A DNA stretch of 64,000 nucleotides from NCBI RefSeq assembly GCF_025602895.1, contig NW_026516279.1:1-64000 (forward strand), in the 5' to 3' direction. This stretch comes from Polychytrium aggregatum. Its lineage: Eukaryota; Chytridiomycota; Chytridiomycetes; Polychytriales. Position numbers and translations under genes: made by a program. The stretch's first letter is position 1. Every line of letters starts with the position of its first letter. A model generated the notes under the pieces. The model had not been told where the DNA came from and made no database searches. It was given only the letters and a program-made list of their open reading frames with translations. This document shows, piece after piece, positions 1 through 9,600 of this stretch.

Positions 1-2
1 CT

Positions 3-1170
3 AATTGTGAAGCGTGCAGCGAGCCAAGCCGTCCCGTCACTCCCCTTATGGTTTACTTCATCCTCTCCCCGTTCCTTCCGAACGTTGGTGGGACCTGTCG
101 ATGGACTTCATCACGGATCTCCACCTTCGAACGGTTTTGACTCGATCTTCGTGGTTAAGGACCGCCTGTCCAAACAAGCACACTTTGTGCCCACCACGAA
201 GACGGTTACAGGCGAGCAAACCGCCGAACTCTTCCTCTCCCACATCTTCCGCTTGCATGGTTGTCCCCGGTCTATTGTTTCGGACCGAGGAACTCAGTTT
301 ACTTCGGCCTTCTGGAGGCGCTTCAATGAGCTTCTGAAGACGAAGATTTCCCTTTCTTCTGCCTTCCACCCCGAGACCGACGGTTCGACCGAGGTTCTCA
401 ACCAGGTCATCGAGCAGTATTTGCGTATCCATTGCAATTACCTGCAAGACGACTGGACCCTTCACCTTCCCCTTGCCGAGTTCACTTACAACAACTCGGA
501 AAACACCTCCACTGGCATGACTCCCTTCTTTGCAGTCCATGGCCATCACCCCATTTTCGATCCCTCTATCATTCGTGATCCCTCTGTTGTGCCCTCTGCC
601 GAAGAACGTGTCGACCGACTTCAGACCGTTCTCGAGGATCTCAAGGCCAACCTCCGGGTTGCCCAAGAGTCCTACACTGTGCAGGCCAACAAATCCCGTC
701 TCCCCACTCCCGACATCTCCGTTGGCGACCTCGTTTTTCTGGATCGTCGCCACATTCGCACCCTTCGTCCCTCCAACAAGCTTGACCAGAAAAAGCTTGG
801 CCCCTTTAAAGTTCTTCGCCGCATCAACCCCGTTGCCTTTGAGCTTAAACTCCCTTCCACACTTAAAGTTCACCCCGTTTTCCATGTATCCCTCCTTGAA
901 CCCCGAACGAAGGACATTGTTCCCGAGTTCACCCAACCAGAACCACCTCCCATTCTTGTTAACTCCCAGGAAGAGTTTGAGGTCGAGACTGTTCTCGATT
1001 CTCGGCTCTTCCGTGGTCGCTTACAGTACTTGGTTCAGTGGAAGGGCTATTCCGAGACTGACCGGTCTTGGGAGCCCGCTGCCAATGTTTCCCACGCCAC
1101 TGATCTTGTTGCTGACTTCCACCTTCGCTATCCCTCAAAGCCGAAGGCGACGTCCGGAGTTCGTCGCTAA
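3..1170 (+). pseudogene. pol: A1 pol 3' end: integrase and chromodomain, frameshifted
   Basis: This is the C-terminal part of a Pol polyprotein, which would insert element cDNA into the genome. The visible pieces are the second half of the integrase zinc finger (NCEAC, 3-17), the catalytic core with MDFITDL (101-121), VSDRGTQF with Asp at 283-285, and Glu at 391-393. The last two are 35 residues apart, as in a DD35E core. A chromodomain (EFEVETVLDSRLF to SWEPA, about 970-1140) follows. The reading frame changes near 17 and again near 119, each consistent with loss of one C. The fragment therefore cannot be read through as it stands, unless these are assembly errors. From 119 to the stop at 1170 it is open. 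Confidence 0.9.
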
Positions 1171-1182
1171 GGAAGGGGATGA

Positions 1183-1973
1183 TGTTAGGGATAGCTCCTG
1201 CTTGTTCTCCACTTTGACTGCACACTTGGCTATTCTTTTGCCTTTCTGTTTGTTTGTGTGTAGCCTTGCAGTTCCCCTCCGATTTTCCGCCTTTTGCCTG
1301 TCTTTTCCGCTCCTTCCGCACTTCCGTTTTCCCGCGCTGCTCCGCTTCCTTTGTCTTCTTCGCACGCGCCGGTTTGTTTGTGCACGCGCCTTGCTGCGAT
1401 TGGTTGCAATTCGGCTGCCGGTCATGTGTCCCCCCACCGGTGACTCATGACCTGCCTGACCGCCCCGATCTCTTGTTCATCTCGCATGCATTTGCCCCAA
1501 CCTTATACTTGACCAATCCGCTTCTTGGACGTTGAGTCACATTGCTTCGCCTTTGCACGTTTCTCCTGCCAGGTGCTTCGCTTTTGCTTGCGCCTCTCTC
1601 GCTTTGGTTCTCTGCCTGTCTCGGTGGTCCTTCTCGGCCCTCGTTCGTGCATCGCCCCCTTCGCCCTGCTCGATCGCCCACTTTTCCCTCCCTTGGCCGC
1701 CCTTCGCTGCCAAGTCCGGACTTGTCTATAAATAGCCTGACCCCCGCGATGTGTAGTCGAACCTTAGCGTTCAAAATAGGACTAAATAAAGTGCCTTCTA
1801 CTTTATTCTCTGAGTGTTCCTCACGTCTCATTTCGAGACAAGTCTTATCTTGAACGGATCTTTGCTTCCCTCGCTCCCTCTCCGAGTCCACTTCGGACTC
1901 TACCCTTGCTTTCCCTGAGCTCACTTCGAGCTCACTTCTTCTTTTGCCGTTGAGTCCCCTTTGGACTCTAACA
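1183..1973 (+). repeat. 3' LTR of A1 (791 bp)
   Basis: The LTR begins TGTTAGGG just after a purine tract and ends CTCTAACA at the junction with foreign gag sequence. It has TATAAATA at 1727-1734 and AATAAA at 1785-1790, as expected for the promoter and polyadenylation signals of an LTR. The last 524 bp match the inverted copy at 56963-57486. Its distal 150 bp carry four short hairpins, described separately. No coding sequence is supported inside it. Confidence 0.92.
1825..1968 (+). other. Array of four small hairpins in the A LTR
   Basis: Four inverted repeats with 5-6 bp stems and 5-nt loops follow one another: 1825-1839 (GTCTC/GAGAC), 1884-1900 (GAGTCC/GGACTC), 1917-1933 (GAGCTC/GAGCTC) and 1952-1968 (GAGTCC/GGACTC). 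They lie downstream of the polyadenylation signal, so in a full element they would be in the 5' leader RNA. The inverted A2 copy keeps at least the last three, one with a 5-bp stem. Their function is unknown. Confidence 0.7.
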
Positions 1974-2680
1974 TCCTGTCCCTCGTCCGCGACACCTTCC
2001 TTCCGTCCACCTCGCTGCGCACCACCGAGGATGAGTTCGAAGCACTGCGCCACACCGGCTCCGTCGAGCAGTTCAACTCTCGCTTCCGCGATCTCCTCCT
2101 CGAGCTGCCCCACTTCAGCAACAACCGCCAGAACCTGCAGCGCTACCTCACCAAGCTCAAGCACAGGGTGCGCATCGAAGTCGAATGGAAACTTGACTCC
2201 AACACAGCCACCCTCGAAGATGCCATGGCCCTCGCCGAGCGATACGAGTCCATCATGGGTCAATCTCAACCCCTGATGCAGCAGCCCGCTCGCACTCAGT
2301 TCCGCGATCAACCCTTCCGCGAGCTCCAGTTCCAGCGTCCTCCTCTCTTCCGCGCTCCACCTGGCCAGCCGCAGTTCCGCCCAATGGTCCGTCCTCCTCG
2401 TCCCGCCTTCCAGCCAACCCAGCCTCCCGCACGTGACCCCAACGCCATGGACCTCGACAACGTCGACATGCGCCCGATCAAGAAGCTCACCGACCGCGAG
2501 AAGGAGTATCTTCGCCGTAACGGAGGCTGCTTCCGCTGCCGCAAGTTCGGCCACATCGCCTCGCAGTGTCCCTTGAACCAGCCCCGCATCAACGCGATCG
2601 TCGAGACCGCCGACCAGGCCACCTTCTACGAAGATCAGGGAAACGACGAGGCGGCAACCCCTGGATCCTACGACCTCTGA
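1974..2680 (+). pseudogene. gag: B0 unit 1 gag, 3' remnant
   Basis: This is family B Gag from about residue 118 to its stop. The 5' third is displaced by A1. It keeps part of the Gag domain, the proline-rich linker and the CCHC zinc knuckle (CFRCRKFGHIASQCP) that would bind element RNA. The -1 frameshift signal is intact, with GGGAAAC at 2638-2644 and the stem arms at 2650-2658 and 2693-2701. There is no start codon of its own. Confidence 0.92.
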
Positions 2681-4909
2681 AGGACCCGGCGAGTTGCCGC
2701 CATCCGACTCCGACCCCCGACGCTGAACTATTGACTCTCGCCACCGGACCTCACCTGATCAACTCTCTCATCGACGAACCCCACCGCATTGCCGCCAACC
2801 ACGGCAAGGGACTGCTTGTGATCGACGCCACCCTCAACGGCTCCCCGATCACCGTCCTCATCGACCCTGGTGCGACCAACTCGCACATCTCCGAGACCCT
2901 CGCCTCGACCCTCGACCTTCGAACCAAGACCACCGCCAACGCCGTCACGATGCCCAACGGCAAGTCCTTCCCGTCCTCCGTCACCGATCCCGTCGACCTC
3001 ACCATCCACGACTACCACGCCCGCATCAACCTCTTCACCGCGCCACTCACCTGGGACGTCATCCTCGGCAAGAACTGGCTCGACCAGACCAACCCCGAGA
3101 TCGACTGGCCCTCCAACCGAATCAAGTTCTCGATCGACGGGAAGCACCACACTTGGACGGCATCGCGACCCGACTCCGGAATGCCACTCACGACCCTCGA
3201 ACTCCGATTCCAGTACCACATGTCGACCCAGCAGATCAACGCACTCGCTTCGACTCCCGGCGCCGTGTATGTTTGTACTCTGAGCAGTGACTTGAATACA
3301 GTTGCTGTTGAACCCTACGACCCCGTTGCCCAACTCGCCCGTGTCGTCGAACCACTGACCCCCGAACACCGATCCATCATCGCAAAGTACCGCGATGCCT
3401 TCAACGAACTCAAGGAACTCCCGCCTCACCGACCCGGCATCGATATGAACATCCGACTCGACGACTCTGCCAAGCCAACTTGGTCGTCGCTCTACCAGAT
3501 GTCGGCCGAAGAACTCGCCCGTCTCAAAGACGAACTCGACCGATTGCTCCGAATCGGCCACATCCGCAAGTCCGTCTCGCCCTTCGGCGCACCGATCTTC
3601 TGGGTCAAGCAGGGCGACAAGTTCCGACTCGTCTTTGACTTCCGCGCCCTCAACAAGATCACCGTCAAGGACCGCACCGCGCTGCCCAACATGCGCGAGA
3701 TCATCGACCGCCTGTCCAAGTGCCGTGTCTTCTCCAAGCTCGACTTGCAACGCGGATTCCACCAGATCCGCATCGCCGACGCCGACACCCCCAAGACGGC
3801 CTTCAGGACCAAGTACGGCCACTTTGAGTGGCTTGTGATGCCCTTCGGCCTCGCCAACAGTCCCTCGGTTTTCCAAGCCGCGATGAACGACATCTTCCGC
3901 GAGTTCATCGACGACTTTGTCTTTGTCTACATCGACGACATCCTGATCGCATCCGAGGACGAGGACCAGCACATCCGCCACATCGAACTGGTCCTCGACA
4001 AGATCCACCGACACGGCTTCAAGATCCGACCCGAGAAGTGTTCGTTCTTCAACTCAACCGTCACCTATCTCGGCTTCATCATCGGCGAAGGACGCATCCA
4101 AGTGCATCCCTCGCGCATTGACGCCATCAAGAACTACCCGCGACCAACGACCGAACACGAACTCCGCAGCTTCCTCGGCTTGACCAACACCATCATGAGC
4201 TTTGTCCCCGGCTACGCTGCCCTCGCCGGTCCGCTCTCGACGCTGATCACCACCCGCTCCGCCAACTCGACCAAGTCCGTCGTCTGGGACGACAACGCCA
4301 TCGCCGCCTTCGAGCAGCTCAAGTTGCTCTCGCCTCAGTCGCTGCACATGGTCAATCCGGACAAAGACATTCACCTCTTCACCGACTGGTCCGAGTCAAG
4401 CGCATCGATTGGTGGATGGATCGGGCAGGACATGGACGGATCCGGCACAGTGCGCCCCATCGCCTTCAACTCGCAGAAACTGCACGGATCCGAGCTCAAC
4501 TACTCGCCCTACAACGGCGAGCTGCTGTCGATCACCCGCCACCTCGACAAGTTCAAGAACTACCTCGTCGGCCGCAAAGTCTTCCTCCACACCGACCAGA
4601 AGGCGCTCAAGCACATCCTCGACTCCAAGACCCTCAACAAGCGCCAACAGCGAGCCATCGACACGATGCTGGACTTTGACCTCGAGATCCAGTGGATCCC
4701 CGGCTCGTGGAACAAGGTCGCCGACGTGCTCTCGCGCACACCGACAGCCATCTCCAAGGCCGTCCAAGTCTCGATCATCAACGCGATTGTCAACCTTGGA
4801 CCCTCGCCCGACGATCTCTTGGACACCATCCGCACTCAGTACAGCTCCGACCCGATCCTGTCAGCACTGATCTCGGCCCTCCGCGACAACTCGACCGACG
4901 GACTCAAGC
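2566..4909 (+). pseudogene. pol: B0 unit 1 pol, 5' part (protease, RT, RNase H)
   Basis: This is an open -1 frame relative to gag. It encodes the aspartic protease (LIDPGATNSHIS), the reverse transcriptase with YIDD, and RNase H. It is cut at 4909 (...GGACTCAAGC) by a family B LTR before the integrase. Compared with the other copies it carries private variants, for example LELRFQYH and VVEPLTPEHRS. The reading frame runs on into the LTR and stops at 5133. Confidence 0.92.
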
Positions 4910-5107
4910 TGTCACAGATCCCTCTGCCCGTCAGGCTGCACCGTCGCACTTGTGTCACTGTTTGCGTTGCACACTTTCTTTTTCCTTTGTCCTGTGACGC
5001 CTTTCCTTTTTCCTTGCTCTCATGTTGCACACGCCGCTCTGTGTTCCCTGCATTTGTCATCGACCATGCATTAGTCAGACGCTGTGTCACCCGCATTTGT
5101 CAGCCAC
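4910..5107 (+). repeat. Array LTR copy 1, first part (198 bp)
   Basis: This family B LTR starts TGTCACAGATCC and is interrupted after 198 bp by B1. It resumes at 10832 beyond the duplicated GCCAC and ends at 11099, giving 466 bp in total. It follows unit 1 pol and precedes unit 2 gag. Confidence 0.93.
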
Positions 5108-5573
5108 TGTCACAGATCGCTCTGCCCGCCTAGCTGCACCGTCGCACTTGTGTCACTGTTTGCGTCGCACACTTTCCTTTTCCTTTGTCCTGTGACGCCT
5201 TTCCTTTTTCCTTGCTCTCATGTTGCACACGCCGCTCTGTTTTCCCTGCATTTGTCATCGACCATGCATTAGTCAGACGCTGTGTCACCCGCATTTGTCA
5301 GCCACCGAGCATTTGTCAGACTTTCACATGTTTCTCCGGTTAGCCGTTGCTGCCTGGCTGCTGTCCCGCCGCCTCCGCTGCTTCGCCCCCGCTGCGGCAG
5401 GCTTCGCCTCCGGGACCGCCAGACAGATAAATAGCCCGCCTTCACCCGCTCATGTTTCTGGTCATCACCTTCGACCCCAGACACACTTGACTCTAGATCC
5501 TAGCCTCGCTAAGATCAATAAAACCCTTCTCTATCTTTTTCTTTTGATCTCCTCTTGATCCCGTGATCTGACA
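5108..5573 (+). repeat. 5' LTR of B1 (466 bp)
   Basis: The LTR runs from TGTCACAG to TCTGACA. A TATA-like GATAAATAG lies at 5426-5434 and AATAAA at 5517-5522. Four copies of a GCATTTGTCAG-type motif lie upstream of the TATA-like site. The final A of the LTR is also the first base of the gag start codon. Confidence 0.95.
5248..5319 (+). promoter_or_regulatory. Four direct repeats of GCATTTGTCAG in B LTR U3
   Basis: The copies are at 5248-5257 (GCATTTGTCA), 5266-5276 (GCATTAGTCAG), 5291-5301 and 5309-5319 (both GCATTTGTCAG). Start-to-start steps are 18, 25 and 18 bp. They lie roughly 110-180 bp upstream of the TATA-like site, so a binding site for a host regulator is plausible. The block recurs in the other B LTRs. 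The proposed function is inference only. Confidence 0.5.
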
Positions 5574-6631
5574 TGGTAGCATCGGACGATCCCGCCGTCA
5601 ATGCCTGTCTCCAGGCCCTTGAACAACTATCGCTCGAGGACCGCGCCCTGGTCCTCTCCGCCCTGACCGCCCAGCCGAATCTCCCCACGGTCCCTCCCGG
5701 TTTCAAGCGTCCCAAGATCCCGCTCCCCGACGCCTTCACTGGCGAGCGTAAGGCTGCTGTCGTTGACGAGTTTGTCTTCTCAATGACCGAGTACATTGCC
5801 TTCCACAGTCTCGATGACGCCACCGCTGTCGCCACCGTCGCCATGAACCTCAAGGGCAAGGCCAAGACCTGGTGGCGCCTCTGGTCCCAGGGCAAGCAAC
5901 TCGACAACCTGACCCCGGCCGCCGTCCTGTCCCTCGTCCGCGACACCTTCCTTCCGTCCACCTCGCTGCGCACCACCGAGGATGAGTTCGAAGCACTGCG
6001 CCACACCGGCTCCGTCGAGCAGTTCAACTCTCGCTTCCGCGATCTCCTCCTCGAGCTGCCCCACTTCAGCAACAACCGCCAGAACCTGCAGCGCTACCTC
6101 ACCAAGCTCAAGCACAGGGTGCGCATCGAAGTCGAATGGAAGCTTGACTCCAACACAGCCACCCTCGAAGATGCCATGGCCCTCGCCGAGCGATACGAGT
6201 CCATTATGGGTCAATCGCAACCCCTGATGCAGCAGCCCGCTCGCACTCAGTTCCGCGATCAACCCTTCCGCGAGCTCCAGTTCCAGCGACCTCCTCTCTT
6301 CCGCGCTCCACCTGGTCAGCCGCAGTTCCGCCCAATGGTCCGTCCTCCTCGTCCCGCCTTCCAGCCGACCCAGCCTCCCGCACGTGACCCCAACGCCATG
6401 GACCTCGACAACGTCGACATGCGCCCGATCAAGAAGCTCACCGACCGCGAGAAGGAGTACCTCCGCCGTAACGGAGGCTGCTTCCGCTGCCGCAAGTTCG
6501 GCCACATCGCCTCGCAGTGTCCCTTGAACCAGCCCCGCATCAACGCCATCGTCGAGACCGCCGACCAGGCCACCTTCTACGAAGATCAGGGAAACGACGA
6601 GGCGGCAACCCCTGGATACTACGACCTCTGA
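5573..6631 (+). CDS. gag: Gag polyprotein of B1
   Basis: This is a 352-residue structural protein expected to form the cytoplasmic virus-like particle and package element RNA. A retrotransposon Gag domain (about 45-195, containing KTWWRLW) is followed by a Pro/Arg/Gln-rich linker and one CCHC zinc knuckle with C303, C306, H311 and C316. The ATG at 5573 straddles the LTR/primer-site junction, with G at -3 and +4, and is the first ATG of the frame. The last 14 codons overlap the frameshift signal. The protein looks identical to those of B3 and B5. Confidence 0.95.
   Translation: MVASDDPAVNACLQALEQLSLEDRALVLSALTAQPNLPTVPPGFKRPKIPLPDAFTGERKAAVVDEFVFSMTEYIAFHSLDDATAVATVAMNLKGKAKTWWRLWSQGKQLDNLTPAAVLSLVRDTFLPSTSLRTTEDEFEALRHTGSVEQFNSRFRDLLLELPHFSNNRQNLQRYLTKLKHRVRIEVEWKLDSNTATLEDAMALAERYESIMGQSQPLMQQPARTQFRDQPFRELQFQRPPLFRAPPGQPQFRPMVRPPRPAFQPTQPPARDPNAMDLDNVDMRPIKKLTDREKEYLRRNGGCFRCRKFGHIASQCPLNQPRINAIVETADQATFYEDQGNDEAATPGYYDL
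5574..5587 (+). other. Primer binding site, initiator-Met type (B1)
   Basis: TGGTAGCATCGGAC follows the LTR directly. It would pair with a tRNA 3' end in ...GATGCTACCA, implying an A1:U72 acceptor pair, a hallmark of eukaryotic initiator tRNA-Met. The assignment to initiator tRNA-Met is inference. The site doubles as the first codons of gag. Equivalent sites follow the 5' LTRs of B3, B5, B6, B7, B8, units 2 and 3, and also family C. Confidence 0.75.
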
Positions 6632-9600
6632 AGGACCCGGCGAGTTGCCGCCATCCGACTCCGACCCCCGACGCTGAACTATTGACTCTCGCCACCGGAC
6701 CTCACCTGATCAACTCTCTCATCGACGAACCCCACCGCATTGCCGCCAACCACGGCAAGGGACTGCTTGTGATCGACGCCACCCTCAACGGCTCCCCGAT
6801 CACCGTCCTCATCGACCCTGGTGCGACCAACTCGCACATCTCCGAGACCCTCGCCTCGACCCTCGACCTTCGAACCAAGACCACCGCCAACGCCGTCACG
6901 ATGCCCAACGGCAAGTCCTTCCCGTCCTCCGTCACCGATCCCGTCGACCTCACCATCCACGACTACCACGCCCGCATCAACCTCTTCACCGCGCCACTCA
7001 CCTGGGACGTTATCCTCGGCAAGAACTGGCTCGACCAGACCAACCCCGAGATCGACTGGCCCTCCAACCGAATCAAGTTCTCGATCGACGGGAAGCACCA
7101 CACTTGGACGGCATCGCGACCCGACACCGGAATGCCACTCACGACCCTCGAACTCCGATCCCAGTACCACATGTCGACCCAGCAGATCAACGCACTGGCT
7201 TCGACTCCCGGCGCCGTGTATGTTTGTACTCTGAGCAGTGACTTGAATACAGTTGCTGTTGAACCCTACGACCCCGTTGCCCAACTTGCCCGTGTCCTCG
7301 AACCACTGACCCCCGAACACCGATCCATCATCGCAAAGTACCGCGATGCCTTCAACGAACTCAAGGAACTCCCGCCTCACCGACCCGGCATCGACATGAA
7401 CATCCGACTCGACGACTCTGCCAAGCCAACCTGGTCGTCGCTCTACCAAATGTCGGCCGAAGAACTCGCTCGTCTCAAAGACGAACTCGACCGATTGCTC
7501 CGGATCGGCCACATCCGCAAGTCCGTCTCGCCCTTCGGCGCACCGATCTTCTGGGTCAAGCAGGGCGACAAGTTCCGACTCGTCTTTGACTTCCGCGCCC
7601 TCAACAAGATCACCGTCAAGGACCGCACCGCGCTGCCCAACATGCGCGAGATCATCGACCGCCTGTCCAAGTGCCGTGTCTTCTCCAAGCTCGACTTGCA
7701 ACGCGGATTCCACCAGATCCGCATTGCCGACGCCGACACCCCCAAGACGGCCTTCAGGACCAAGTACGGCCACTTTGAGTGGCTTGTGATGCCCTTCGGC
7801 CTCGCCAACAGTCCCTCCGTGTTCCAAGCCGCGATGAACGACATCTTCCGCGAGTTCATCGACGACTTTGTGTTCGTCTACATCGACGACATCCTGATCG
7901 CATCCGAGGACGAGGACCAGCACATCCGCCACATCGAACTGGTCCTCGACAAGATCCACCGACACGGCTTCAAGATCCGACCCGAGAAGTGTTCGTTCTT
8001 CAACTCGACCGTCACCTATCTCGGCTTCATCATCGGCGAAGGACGCATCCAAGTGCATCCCTCGCGCATCGACGCCATCAAGAACTACCCGCGACCAACG
8101 ACCGAACACGAACTCCGCAGCTTCCTCGGCTTGACCAACACCATCATGAGCTTTGTCCCTGGCTACGCTGCCCTCGCCGGTCCACTCTCGACTCTGATCA
8201 CCACCCGCTCCGCCAACTCGACCAAGTCCGTCGTCTGGGACGACAACGCCATCGCCGCCTTCGAGCAGCTCAAGTTGCTCTCGCCTCAGTCGCTGCACAT
8301 GGTCAACCCGGACAAGGACATTCACCTCTTCACCGACTGGTCCGAGTCAAGCGCATCGATTGGTGGATGGATCGGGCAGGACATGGACGGATCCGGCACG
8401 GTGCGCCCCATCGCTTTCAACTCGCAGAAACTGCACGGATCCGAACTCAACTACTCGCCCTACAACGGCGAGCTGCTGTCGATCACCCGCCACCTCGACA
8501 AGTTCAAGAACTACCTCGTCGGCCGCAAAGTCTTCCTCCACACCGACCAGAAGGCGCTCAAGCACATCCTCGACTCCAAGACCCTCAACAAGCGCCAACA
8601 GCGAGCCATCGACACGATGCTGGACTTTGACCTCGAGATCCAGTGGATCCCCGGCTCGTGGAACAAGGTCGCCGACGTGCTCTCGCGCACACCGACAGCC
8701 ATCTCCAAGGCCGTCCAAGTCTCGATCATCAACGCGATTGTCAACCTCGGACCCTCGCCCGACGATCTCTTGGACACCATCCGCACTCAGTACAGCTCCG
8801 ACCCGATCCTGTCAGCACTGATCTCGGTCCTCCGCGACAACTCGACCGACGGACTCAAGCCGTGGATGAAGGCACAGCTGCACCGCTTCTCACTTCGACA
8901 CGGGATTCTCTACTTCGACTCGACCCGCATCTGCATCCCCGGCAAGGACCTCCGCATCTCGATCATCAAGGACCACCACGACTCTGTCTGTGCAGCTCAC
9001 CCCGGCACCAACACGCTCTACAAGGCCATCTCGACACACTACTACTGGCCCGCCATGTCCAAGGACATTGCCGAGTGGGTCTCGCACTGCGACATCTGCC
9101 AGCGAGCCAAGATCCGACGACAACAAGCATACGGTCACTTCTCCCGGATCCCTGTGGCCACCCGCAAGATGGACACTGTCGCCCTCGACTTCATCCTCGG
9201 ACTCCCGCCTGTCACGGACTCACTCTCGGGACGCACCTTCAACTCGATCACGATCTTTGTCGACTCCCTCACCAAGTACGTCGTCCTGGTTCCTGGCAAC
9301 AAGACCGACTCGGCCGAAGACGTCGCCCGCCAGTACTTCCGCGATGTCTTTGTGCACTTTGGACTCGCCGGCACTTTCATCTCGGATCACGACACACGCT
9401 TCCGGTCGGCCTTCTGGACAGGACTTAACACTCTGCTCAAGACCGAACTCCGGATCGCCTTTGCCCACCACCACGAGGCCGCCGGACAAGTCGAACGCTT
9501 TGTGGCAACCGTCGCCGAGGCCATCCGCTGTTCGACTCTGGCCCTCGGCTCCCGCTGGATCGATCAAGTGCCATACATCCAGTTCGCGCTCAACTCACAC

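Larger units (their letters stand above)
1..1973 (+). mobile_element. Family A chromovirus A1, 3' part
   Basis: This is the 3' end of a Ty3/gypsy element whose 5' part lies left of the window. It holds integrase and chromodomain coding sequence, a purine-rich tract (about 1169-1182) and a complete 3' LTR. The element ends at 1973 in ...CTAACA. Directly afterwards, interior gag sequence of a family B element begins at 1974, so A1 inserted into that gag. The TSD is probably TCCTG (1974-1978), but its partner copy is outside the window. Confidence 0.93.

Noticed and set aside
1183-1973. Open frames inside LTRs, such as a 112-codon frame in each B LTR
   Set aside because: They lie in non-coding LTR sequence on both strands, match no protein family I recognise and are Pro/Ser/Arg-rich composition artefacts.
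6679-8325. Long antisense open frame (548 codons) opposite B pol, repeated in each B copy
   Set aside because: Its composition (Val, Asp, Gly, Glu-rich) follows from the codon bias of the sense pol frame; it recurs only as a shadow and is interrupted wherever pol is.
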